From CAYMFD01 sp964389475 (GTDB lineage Bacteria > Bacteroidota > Bacteroidia > Chitinophagales > Saprospiraceae), in NCBI GenBank assembly GCA_964389475.1, contig CAYMFD010000066.1, forward strand, positions 1 through 20,852: a stretch of DNA of 20,852 nt. Reading direction: 5' to 3'. Position numbers and translations under genes: made by a program. The notes beneath the pieces are model-generated. The model was not told where the DNA came from. It was given only the letters and a program-made list of their open reading frames with translations, and made no database searches. Within the stretch, counting starts at the first letter, position 1; each line of letters opens with the position of its first letter. Shown here in pieces: positions 14,785 to 20,269 of this stretch.

Positions 14785-14837
14785 TCATCGCTTTCGATGA
14801 CAGTACTAATATAGTACTTTGTTGCATTATATGCAAC
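14785..14837. promoter_or_regulatory. Three consecutive dyad symmetries (operator-like)
   Basis: Within 53 bases lie three inverted repeats: TCATCG-CTTT-CGATGA (14785-14800), AGTACT-AATAT-AGTACT (14802-14818) and GTTGCAT-TAT-ATGCAAC (14821-14837). They sit upstream of the leftward gene at 14413-14748 and downstream of the preceding gene's terminator, where a promoter and operators are expected. None has a T-run that would make it a terminator. Confidence 0.55.
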
Positions 14838-14858
14838 ATGTAACACAAATAAATCAAC

Positions 14859-14894
14859 AAAAAAGCCCGACTAATATTTCTACTAGTCGGGCTT
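14859..14894 (-). terminator. Intrinsic terminator of membrane-protein operon
   Basis: On the minus strand AAGCCCGACTA and TAGTCGGGCTT form a perfect 11-base-pair stem around a 10-base loop, followed by a run of T (6). It lies 24 bases after the stop of the gene at 14918-15442 and probably ends the long leftward transcript. Confidence 0.9.
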
Positions 14895-14917
14895 GTCTAT
14901 CTAATGTAAGTGTGTGG

Positions 14918-15442
14918 TTATTCTACGAAACCAAGAAAGTTTTCATCAAGGTCAAATCGAACAGTAGCACTACCTGTCGCATATCCTCCAAAAGTATTCT
15001 TGGCTCGATACTCAATCTTGACACGATACGTTTTGCCGCTGTCATCACCGCCAATATAGGTAGCTATCTCTTCAAAACTACCAGGATCTAGTAGTTGCTC
15101 TTTCAGATAAACCTCTGCTAGACTATGCCTACCAGCCCATGGCTCGACGTAGGCCATGCCCCACCGCTTAGTAAAATCCTTATTGGACTCACCAGGCTGC
15201 TGCATAACCTGATGACTACGCATGAATGGGTCTGGATCTACTGTTTTAATTTTTACAGCCTTAGCAGTCTTTTGTTTTTTCGCTTCCCTTTCTTTCCAGA
15301 ACTTTTCCATTTTGGGATTATTGACATTCTCATTCTCACCGCCAGGGCCATAGCCTGCGGCATAAGCTGCGATTACAAGAGCAAAAAAGCCTCCTACCAT
15401 AATGATAGATAGTCCTAGTGCGATTTTGGATACAGTTGTCAT
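14918..15442 (-). CDS. Membrane-anchored protein of unknown function
   Basis: A 174-residue protein with an N-terminal membrane segment at about residues 8-28 (LGLSIIMVGGFFALVIAAYA), no Cys for a lipid anchor, then a Lys-rich linker (MEKFWKEREAKKQKTAKAVK). The C-terminal 60 residues (YRVKIEYRAKNTFGGYATGS then ATVRFDLDENFLGF) form a beta pattern like small 'yRakN.fGg' domains found in host and phage membrane proteins. The topology suggests a cytoplasmic start and a globular domain across the inner membrane. It is followed by a strong terminator. A role in superinfection exclusion or host membrane change is possible but only inferred. Confidence 0.65.
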   Translation of the reverse strand: MTTVSKIALGLSIIMVGGFFALVIAAYAAGYGPGGENENVNNPKMEKFWKEREAKKQKTAKAVKIKTVDPDPFMRSHQVMQQPGESNKDFTKRWGMAYVEPWAGRHSLAEVYLKEQLLDPGSFEEIATYIGGDDSGKTYRVKIEYRAKNTFGGYATGSATVRFDLDENFLGFVE

Positions 15443-15486
15443 AGTTCTCTTAGTTTAATGGTTGTTGAAATGGTTAATAAATGTAG

Positions 15487-15834
15487 TTATAATGGTTCTG
15501 TATATTCAAACTCAATCCTATTGATTGTCTTGTTACGTGTGCCGCCATTAGCTCGCAGGTACAACTTTATAAAGTCCTCTGGTTCCATATCTGGAAAACC
15601 TTCAAGTATGCAGTCAGCCTTAGTAATCTGATGCAATCGCTGCACGCTGATAGACTTGATCAAGATTGGGCACCCTATAAGCTGTTGCTTTTCTCCCTTC
15701 TTAAGCCCCATGCCCTTGACTATAGGCTGTATCAAATCGCCAGGCATAAGCGATCGCCAACCATCACGACGGGTAACGGTTTTGGTCTGAGATAAAACTT
15801 GCTCCTGAGTGAGGAAAAATGACATTCGGCGCAT
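15487..15834 (-). CDS. ASCH-domain protein
   Basis: A 115-residue protein that matches the small phage ASCH-domain family. The hallmarks are FFLTQEQVLSQTKTVTRRDGW near the N-terminus (TKTVTRR is the key motif), RSLMPGDLIQPIVKGMGLKK, GEKQQL, then ADCILEGFPDMEPEDFIKLY and NRIEFEYTEPL at the end. ASCH domains are beta-barrel folds related to PUA and are linked to RNA binding. Some bacterial members (YqfB type) cleave acetylated cytidine. The phage role is not known. It lies between a membrane protein and an unknown gene in the leftward early operon. Function by family is fairly safe for the fold, weak for the reaction. Confidence 0.85.
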   Translation of the reverse strand: MRRMSFFLTQEQVLSQTKTVTRRDGWRSLMPGDLIQPIVKGMGLKKGEKQQLIGCPILIKSISVQRLHQITKADCILEGFPDMEPEDFIKLYLRANGGTRNKTINRIEFEYTEPL

Positions 15835-15853
15835 GGTAGTTGTTTTTGATAGA

Positions 15854-16144
15854 TTATATGTTATTGCCTAATAGTGACCACTCTGTAGGCTGGCCACTGG
15901 TGGCGAAACTCTCATACATGGCTACATACTGCCTCAGCTGCTCTATTAGGTCAGCTAGGCAAGCCCACTGGGCTGTAGTGATCTGCATGTGCTGGATGAT
16001 GCGGATAAAGAGATCAGCCTTACAAGGTGTAAGCCTCATGGTAAACTGATCCCTGATATATGAGGTCATGAGCTGCTTGATCAAGCTATCGAGCTGAGGC
16101 TTGATGTATAGGTAGGTCGTGACATCGCCCTCTGCTATATCCAT
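15854..16144 (-). CDS. Protein of unknown function, all-helical
   Basis: A 96-residue protein. It is rich in long helices (YLYIKPQLDSLIKQLMTSYI, then ADLFIRIIQHMQITTAQWAC and LADLIEQLRQYVAMYESFAT) with no signal or membrane segment. I do not recognise a family. It sits in the leftward early operon, with its neighbours separated by short gaps (about 20-30 bases). Its codon use resembles the main phage style (CTA, GTC, CGA avoided less than in the ASCH gene). Confidence 0.6.
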   Translation of the reverse strand: MDIAEGDVTTYLYIKPQLDSLIKQLMTSYIRDQFTMRLTPCKADLFIRIIQHMQITTAQWACLADLIEQLRQYVAMYESFATSGQPTEWSLLGNNI

Positions 16145-16174
16145 TGTGATTGACTGTTATAGTGGTAGTTTCTT

Positions 16175-16357
16175 TCATAGGTAGTATTGCTTTAGATACT
16201 TCTCTGGATGATTAAATGCCAGTCTAGCAGATGCTTTATCTGGATACTTGATCGATGAGGTCAGCCGTGGCCTTGACTGGACCGTGACACTGTACTTGTA
16301 AAGCTTGATTGCAATGTCACGACCTTGATGCTGTATGGTTTTGGACTTGACCTTCAT
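16175..16357 (-). CDS. Small basic protein of unknown function
   Basis: A 60-residue basic protein (MKVKSKTIQHQGRDIAIKLY then KYSVTVQSRPRLTSSIKYPD). The alternating pattern suggests a small beta sheet followed by a helix (KASARLAFNHPEKYLKQYYL). Its ATG overlaps the stop of the preceding gene by 4 bases (ATGA), so the two are translated together. No family is recognised. Confidence 0.6.
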   Translation of the reverse strand: MKVKSKTIQHQGRDIAIKLYKYSVTVQSRPRLTSSIKYPDKASARLAFNHPEKYLKQYYL

Positions 16358-16638
16358 AGTAGATTAGGTCTCTTTGTGACTTTAAGAATTTGGACTGTGC
16401 CATATGATCCCATATTGATTAATACGTGGTCAACACCTCTAGTAGACCATTTTACTTTTGGCAAAAGTTCTACTACTTGCTTTTTCATAGCACGCTTTAC
16501 CTGATCAATCTTATCGGCAGCAAATACTTGCCTATTCCATCGTTGCATGATTAATTGTATTCGCTCCTTCTTATCTGTGTTGATAGTCTTTGCCCCCCAC
16601 GATAAGACTACATACAGTATCTGTCCTTCGCTTCTCAT
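16354..16638 (-). CDS. Protein of unknown function
   Basis: A 94-residue basic protein (SWGAKTINTDKKERIQLIMQ, then RWNRQVFAADKIDQVKRAMK and VKWSTRGVDHVLINMGSYGT). It has a central helix and a beta-type C-terminus. It is coupled on both sides by 4-base ATGA overlaps, to the 49-residue membrane peptide before it and the 60-residue protein after it. The sequence is more AT-rich than the neighbours at 16858-17696. Function unknown. Confidence 0.65.
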   Translation of the reverse strand: MRSEGQILYVVLSWGAKTINTDKKERIQLIMQRWNRQVFAADKIDQVKRAMKKQVVELLPKVKWSTRGVDHVLINMGSYGTVQILKVTKRPNLL

Positions 16639-16784
16639 AAGTCCTCGATTCTAGAGTAGCGGTGTTCGTCCATAGCCTCATAATCATCGTAGGAGCTGGC
16701 TAGGGCTGCGAGTATGACGATGCAGCATATCACGATGCCAAACATGGCGGCGATCAGCGCTATGGTTAATATGATTAGTTTCAT
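16635..16784 (-). CDS. 49-residue membrane peptide
   Basis: A small gene from ATG 16784 to TGA 16635-16637. The protein begins MKLIILTIALIAAMFGIVIC, continues as one long membrane helix to about residue 29, and ends with an acidic cytoplasmic or periplasmic tail (SSYDDYEAMDEHRYSRIEDL). It overlaps the 26-residue gene before it and the 94-residue gene after it by ATGA, which strongly supports translation. A holin, antiholin or membrane-sensing peptide is possible. No family is recognised. Confidence 0.65.
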   Translation of the reverse strand: MKLIILTIALIAAMFGIVICCIVILAALASSYDDYEAMDEHRYSRIEDL

Positions 16785-16861
16785 GATTTAGGTTTTGATG
16801 ATGATAGATGGCCGAGCAGAAAGCTGAGCCCTGCCACGGCAATAAAGTAGAATAGTATCAT
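16781..16861 (-). CDS. 26-residue membrane peptide
   Basis: A very small gene from ATG 16861 to TGA 16781-16783. The product is MILFYFIAVAGLSFLLGHLS followed by SSKPKS, a single membrane helix with a short basic tail. The start overlaps the stop of the replication-like gene at 16858-17304, and the stop overlaps the start of the 49-residue gene, each by ATGA. Such exact coupling on both sides is the main evidence. Function unknown. Confidence 0.55.
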   Translation of the reverse strand: MILFYFIAVAGLSFLLGHLSSSKPKS

Positions 16862-17304
16862 TGGTATTCGTTTTCCCATTGGCGGCTACGGAGGTATGTC
16901 TCTGCATACATCTTGTCTTGGTTGCGCTTACGAGCTAGGTGCTTATCGTAGGGTCTGACACCTGCTAGGGCTAGCAGGCGGTCTGCATGGTCGAGTTGGT
17001 CCCATAGCTTGATGACCTTGGCTTTTTTGCCCACCTTATACTTATAGGCGGACCAGAATGCGTCAAAGCTCGTATCAACATCGGTAGTCTCCTTAAGTGT
17101 GACACCGCTGTATCTCTTAAGCAAGTCGTACGTAGTAGGCAGGTATGCGCCTATCCGCTCCATATAGTCGATCGTGCAGTCGTGATTAAACTCTAGCTTG
17201 ATCAACTTATCATTATCTCTATTGCCTGTCGTAGCTACCTGATAACTGAGGATGGCGACATTGCCAGGATGCTTCTTATGTGTGATGGTGTATGTCCGGA
17301 TCAT
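16858..17304 (-). CDS. Phage replication protein C-terminal-like protein
   Basis: A 148-residue protein. Residues 80-147 carry the C-terminal pattern of phage replication and primosome proteins: FDAFWSAYKYKVGKKAKVIK followed by LWDQLDHADR, then YDKHLARKRNQDKMYAETYL and RSRQWENEY, corresponding to 'F..FW..Y..KvGKk.A...W..L' and '..a.tyL....WedE'. In known proteins this segment follows an N-terminal DNA-binding domain and is thought to help load the helicase. Here the N-terminal 75 residues are not a recognised winged helix. The gene overlaps the DnaA-like gene before it by 4 bases, so both products are made together, which suggests a shared role in starting replication. Confidence 0.65.
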   Translation of the reverse strand: MIRTYTITHKKHPGNVAILSYQVATTGNRDNDKLIKLEFNHDCTIDYMERIGAYLPTTYDLLKRYSGVTLKETTDVDTSFDAFWSAYKYKVGKKAKVIKLWDQLDHADRLLALAGVRPYDKHLARKRNQDKMYAETYLRSRQWENEYQ

Positions 17305-17696
17305 GAGTTGATAAATTGTGAAGCCTTATCGGCCAGTTGTCGAAAGTTATTATCAGAGTCGTAGAGGCTCCTGTACTGTCTCAGCATATTAATTACTGAT
17401 GTATGGTCTCTACCGTCCAGATACTTGCCTACAGTCGCTAGCGACATACCGTAGTGATTGTAGAGGGTGTAGGCTACGATATTGCGAGCATCACATATAG
17501 TCTCGTAGCGTTGACGACTTTTTATCTGTTGTGCGGTATGTATAGATGCAATAGCAATAAGGAGGTCACTGACGACACGATCTATGAGGTAGTCATCATT
17601 GACATATGGTACCAGCATCTCCTTAAGGCTCTGGATCTCGCTGAGGAGACGCTGGTACTGTGTCAGGGTTAGTTGCGCTTGGTCCTGATCTGCCAT
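17301..17696 (-). CDS. DnaA domain IV-like DNA-binding protein
   Basis: A 131-residue protein with a C-terminal domain of the DnaA domain IV type. Residues 60-105 read RQRYETICDARNIVAYTLYN, HYGMSLATVGKYLDGRDHTS then VINML. The GRDHTSV segment is the DnaA signature that reads DnaA boxes, and 'ar.iv.yll' plus 'sl..iG..l' precede it as in DnaA. The N-terminal 50 residues are helical (LTLTQYQRLLSEIQSLKEML) and lack the ATPase domain. It would therefore bind a DnaA-box-like site, either as phage origin binder or as competitor of host DnaA. It overlaps the replication-like gene downstream by 4 bases. Confidence 0.75.
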   Translation of the reverse strand: MADQDQAQLTLTQYQRLLSEIQSLKEMLVPYVNDDYLIDRVVSDLLIAIASIHTAQQIKSRQRYETICDARNIVAYTLYNHYGMSLATVGKYLDGRDHTSVINMLRQYRSLYDSDNNFRQLADKASQFINS

Positions 17697-17697
17697 A

Positions 17698-18309
17698 CTA
17701 TGCGATATCTACAGCACAGGTGACGTTATCCCAGTCTACGACTACATCACCATTGACGATACATGTCTGTGTGATGGTGTGTATCTGTGCTGGCTGTGTA
17801 TCTGTCTCTTTCTCTAGCACGATCGCTACTAACTTGTGCCCTTCTCCATACTGACTTTTGAAGGTTGATGTAGTAGCATCTTGCAAGTAGCCTTTCTTGA
17901 GACGACCGTATCTATCGGTGAAGGCGATCGGGTAGTCGTCCAGGTCACGGTCTGGATAATCCTTAAGCTCCTCCTCAGATAGCGCTTCCCGCTCCTCATT
18001 GTCCACGAGTAGTCGCTTAATGACATTACCGCTATTGGCTTCGCCCTGTACGAGGTCGCCGTCGTAGGTAGTTGCCGTGTCGCCAGCTTCGATAGCTTCT
18101 AGCTCTTCGGTAAGCTCGACTTTTTCTTCTGTAAGTTTAGCAATAGAAGTTTTCAGCTTTTCTATCTCTACCTCCTTGATAATAATCTCATCTTCTACAG
18201 ACGACTTTTGAGCCTCAGCCTCTGTCTTGTACTGTGCAAATTCTTGATTCAATTTGGTGAGCTGAGATTGATTTGCTTTCAGCTCTTTTTCTAATTCCGC
18301 TTTTGTCAT
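17698..18309 (-). CDS. Coiled-coil protein with unknown C-terminal domain
   Basis: A 203-residue acidic protein. Residues 1-73 form an evident coiled coil (LEKELKANQSQLTKLNQEFA onward), which suggests dimers or trimers. Residues 80-200 are a polar, beta-type region with DNEEREALSEEELKDYPDRD, then AFTDRYGRLKKGYLQDATTS and IHTITQTCIVNGDVVVDWDN. I do not recognise it. The gene ends one base before the DnaA-like gene starts, within the replication-type cluster. A structural or DNA-tethering role is possible. The coiled coil alone does not decide the function. Confidence 0.65.
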   Translation of the reverse strand: MTKAELEKELKANQSQLTKLNQEFAQYKTEAEAQKSSVEDEIIIKEVEIEKLKTSIAKLTEEKVELTEELEAIEAGDTATTYDGDLVQGEANSGNVIKRLLVDNEEREALSEEELKDYPDRDLDDYPIAFTDRYGRLKKGYLQDATTSTFKSQYGEGHKLVAIVLEKETDTQPAQIHTITQTCIVNGDVVVDWDNVTCAVDIA

Positions 18310-18319
18310 TGTAATGTTG

Positions 18320-18763
18320 TTAATAGTGATTAATGATATCTGTGATGGTTATGTAAGCTCTCGTGGCTGGCATCATAGCCTGATGCAGTTGATGTAGGGC
18401 ATTGCGACTGTGTACTAGGTCGATCTTGCCGTCTCCGTCGATATCACGTCTACCGTTGCCTACTGCTATGCAGCCATTGAGCTGGCGGGCATAGTTGGCG
18501 ACGTGTATCTTAATCTCTGATCGTCGTGGTACTCCGTACAGCTCCCACAGCTCCATGTTGAAGCGGGGTGAGTATTCGAGCTGTAGAGGATAGGTACCGA
18601 TCGGTATAGCGCTGATGTATCGCTGATTGTCTCTGTAGGGCAGCTCTAAGGCTTTACAGTCGAATAGTCGACGACCATCACCATACACATGCAGATCGCT
18701 CAGGATAGCGTGCTTATGACCGCCGTAGCGAGTGAGTACTATATGTCGATCTATACTACCCAC
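18320..18763 (-). CDS. DUF5675-like protein with Ca-loop-like insert
   Basis: A 147-residue protein matching the DUF5675 pattern: LFDCKALELPYRDNQRYISA, then IPIGTYPLQLEYSPRF, and IKIHVANYARQLNGCIAVGN, the 'C.tLE.p......siP.GtY...' and 'I.iH.gN....GCi.vG' motifs. Members are found in phages and prophages near lysis or early genes, and their reaction is not established to my knowledge. Residues 110-121 read DIDGDGKIDLVH, which fits the calcium-binding EF-hand or dockerin loop DxDxDGxxD. Its start overlaps the stop of the preceding gene by 8 bases. A role in cell-wall handling is only a guess from the neighbourhood of similar genes. Confidence 0.75.
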   Translation of the reverse strand: MGSIDRHIVLTRYGGHKHAILSDLHVYGDGRRLFDCKALELPYRDNQRYISAIPIGTYPLQLEYSPRFNMELWELYGVPRRSEIKIHVANYARQLNGCIAVGNGRRDIDGDGKIDLVHSRNALHQLHQAMMPATRAYITITDIINHY

Positions 18764-18992
18764 GACTAAACCAGCTTTTGACAGTTGCGATGATCCGCTT
18801 GATGGCAGGTATGATCAACTCATCTACTATCGTGACGATCGTGTAGGCCGTGTCGATGAGGCTCACTACCTTCTGTACTCCTGTGATAGGATCGATGTAA
18901 GCGGCCATTACTGGCTTACCTGCTACCATGCCAGTGATCTCAGCGATGACGTTGAGGTCTGTGAGATGTACTTTTTGTCCTAGTCTGGCCAT
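18756..18992 (-). CDS. Small protein with hydrophobic C-terminal helix
   Basis: A 78-residue protein (MARLGQKVHLTDLNVIAEIT, then GMVAGKPVMAAYIDPITGVQ) whose C-terminal part (SLIDTAYTIVTIVDELIIPA then IKRIIATVKSWFSRG) is an amphipathic or membrane-associated helix. It starts two bases after the stop of the preceding gene and overlaps the DUF5675-like gene. I do not recognise a family. The hydrophobic helix just before a DUF5675-like gene makes a holin-like role conceivable, but this is inference. Confidence 0.55.
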   Translation of the reverse strand: MARLGQKVHLTDLNVIAEITGMVAGKPVMAAYIDPITGVQKVVSLIDTAYTIVTIVDELIIPAIKRIIATVKSWFSRG

Positions 18993-18994
18993 TG

Positions 18995-19402
18995 TTACTT
19001 GTCTTTTTGTGATTTATTGACGATCGATTTACCGACCATTTGTTCTACTTGATTGAGTACCGCTACCAGCTCTAGGCGATTGAGGTACCACAGCATCTTT
19101 TTCTTAGGATTATTAGACCCTATGTTTTTGATAAATTCATTGATACGGTACTTATCAGCCTCACCATTGATGGTCATGCCATACAGGCACAGGTAGTGCC
19201 ATATCTTACCTCTCATCTTCTCACGAGCCTTGTCATCCTCCTCGACGATGCGGCCATACATGAGGTTGCCCTCCTGAAGTGTCATCTCTTGTATGTCCTT
19301 GGTCCTGCCATTGGTCCATCCTTCGATCATGGCAGGTAGCTTGTCTAGGCGATTGGCTCGCTCTAGCAATACTTTGATGCGCTTTACTTTTTGCTCTTCC
19401 AT
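18995..19402 (-). CDS. Helical protein, Mu gp16-position analogue
   Basis: A 135-residue basic, helical protein (VKRIKVLLERANRLDKLPAM, then KMRGKIWHYLCLYGMTINGE and KYRINEFIKNIGSNNPKKKM followed by LWYLNRLELVAVLNQVEQMV). The pattern of a 'yG...n......i..f...iGs.n.....ML..LN..EL..VL..vE.m' segment recalls, in a loose way, proteins of the Mu gp16/DUF1018 type. That link is weak and rests on general helix order. A GC-rich hairpin lies just before its start. It begins the tight gene series that runs down to the DnaA-like gene. Function unknown. Confidence 0.55.
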   Translation of the reverse strand: MEEQKVKRIKVLLERANRLDKLPAMIEGWTNGRTKDIQEMTLQEGNLMYGRIVEEDDKAREKMRGKIWHYLCLYGMTINGEADKYRINEFIKNIGSNNPKKKMLWYLNRLELVAVLNQVEQMVGKSIVNKSQKDK

Positions 19403-19411
19403 ATGATGCTT

Positions 19412-19451
19412 AAAAGTGGGCGGCGGCTTGAAATGGGTCCCACCGCCGCCC
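19412..19451 (-). terminator. GC-rich hairpin between early genes
   Basis: On the minus strand GGGCGGCGG and CCGCCGCCC make a perfect 9-base-pair stem around a 16-base loop (itself with a small TGGG/CCCA dyad), followed by ACTTTTA. The T-run is short. It follows the gene ending at 19471 and precedes the ATG at 19402, so it may be a weak terminator or attenuator that reduces expression of the downstream genes. Confidence 0.6.
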
Positions 19452-19470
19452 GTAATAAGAAAACTACGTC

Positions 19471-19907
19471 TTAGACTACATGCTTGAAGTAGATCTTCTC
19501 GGCCTGTACGATGTCGATCTTTTGGTCCTCAAGTAGGTCTATTAGTTCTTGGTCCGCATCCTCTAACNNNNNNNNNNCTCTAACCCTGTGATGATGGCCT
19601 TGACGTCAGCGGTAACTTTACGAGGTACTACCTTTTGATAGGCTTTCGCTAGCATCTTGGGTAAGGCTGCCAGTGCATCCTTGGCACCTTGCAGTCTAGC
19701 TGGTGACTTACGGGTGTACGCCTTGAGCGGGCCGATCTGTCCGAGGAAGTCATTATCCTCGCAGTACTCTGTGAGGCGTGACTCATAGTCTGCGATCTCC
19801 TTCTCCGCAATACTCTTAGATAGCTTGGCCTCTACGAGCATATTCGCCAGCTTCTCGGCTGTCTTGAGGGTAATCTTTCTGCGCTTCTGTGTTTTTATAG
19901 TAGGCAT
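19471..19907 (-). CDS. Gam-like candidate, interrupted by assembly gap
   Basis: The frame starts at ATG 19907 and runs into ten Ns at 19568-19577. If the duplicated GTTAGAG flanking the Ns is collapsed, the frame continues without a break to a TAA at 19471-19473, giving a 139-residue protein. It has a Lys-rich start (PTIKTQKRRKITLKTAEKLA), a helical region (KSIAEKEIADYESRLTEYCE), the strand GPLKAYTRKSPARL, and an end of LLEDQKIDIVQAEKIYFKHV. This arrangement of a coiled helix, a short strand and 'V....K.Yf' end is reminiscent of host-nuclease inhibitor Gam, which shields linear phage DNA ends. The match is weak. It overlaps the gene at 19895-20269 by 13 bases. Confidence 0.5.
19568..19577. 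other. Assembly gap (10 N), probably artefactual
   Basis: Ten Ns are flanked by the same 7 bases, CTCTAAC, on both sides. This is expected when two contig ends that overlap are joined with a fixed-size gap. Removing the Ns and one copy restores a single reading frame, so the true sequence probably has no gap here. Confidence 0.7.
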
Positions 19908-20269
19908 GATTCTGTTAGATTTTGATCAGTAATCTGATCGGTGATTAATTTGTGAAAGTGCTTGGTCAGTGTCCATCGCCCATCTAGTAGGCGGCTCTGC
20001 ATATACTCCTCATACACTGCCATATTGCAGGTGTCGTAGTCCTTGCTATCGAGGTAGGCAGGAAATCGGCTATCTACCGTCGCCCACCATCTATGCCAGC
20101 AAGTCCAGAAGATGGATGATCGCATGTAGGCGGCTACCATCGGCAGATCTACCGCTGTTGCTAGGTAGCTTCTGGCTATCTTTTCTTTCATCCAGAATAC
20201 TGCCTCATCATCGAGGCCAGTCACTCGATTGACGGTCAGTTGCCAGTGTGTTTTCTTAGTCGTAATCAT
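19895..20269 (-). CDS. Aromatic-rich protein of unknown function
   Basis: A 124-residue protein with many Trp, Tyr and His (EAVFWMKEKIARSYLATAVD, then MRSSIFWTCWHRWWATVDSR). It shows no signal or membrane segment and no motif I recognise. The gene starts inside the end of the ATPase gene (4-base overlap) and runs 13 bases into the next gene, so it is part of one leftward early operon. Co-transcription with a RecA-like ATPase may point to DNA replication or recombination, but this is inference. Confidence 0.6.
   Translation of the reverse strand: MITTKKTHWQLTVNRVTGLDDEAVFWMKEKIARSYLATAVDLPMVAAYMRSSIFWTCWHRWWATVDSRFPAYLDSKDYDTCNMAVYEEYMQSRLLDGRWTLTKHFHKLITDQITDQNLTESCLL

Noticed and set aside
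14821..14837. GTTGCAT/ATGCAAC palindrome as a terminator
   Set aside because: The stem is AT-containing and only 7 base pairs, with no T-run on either side; an operator or leader hairpin is more likely.
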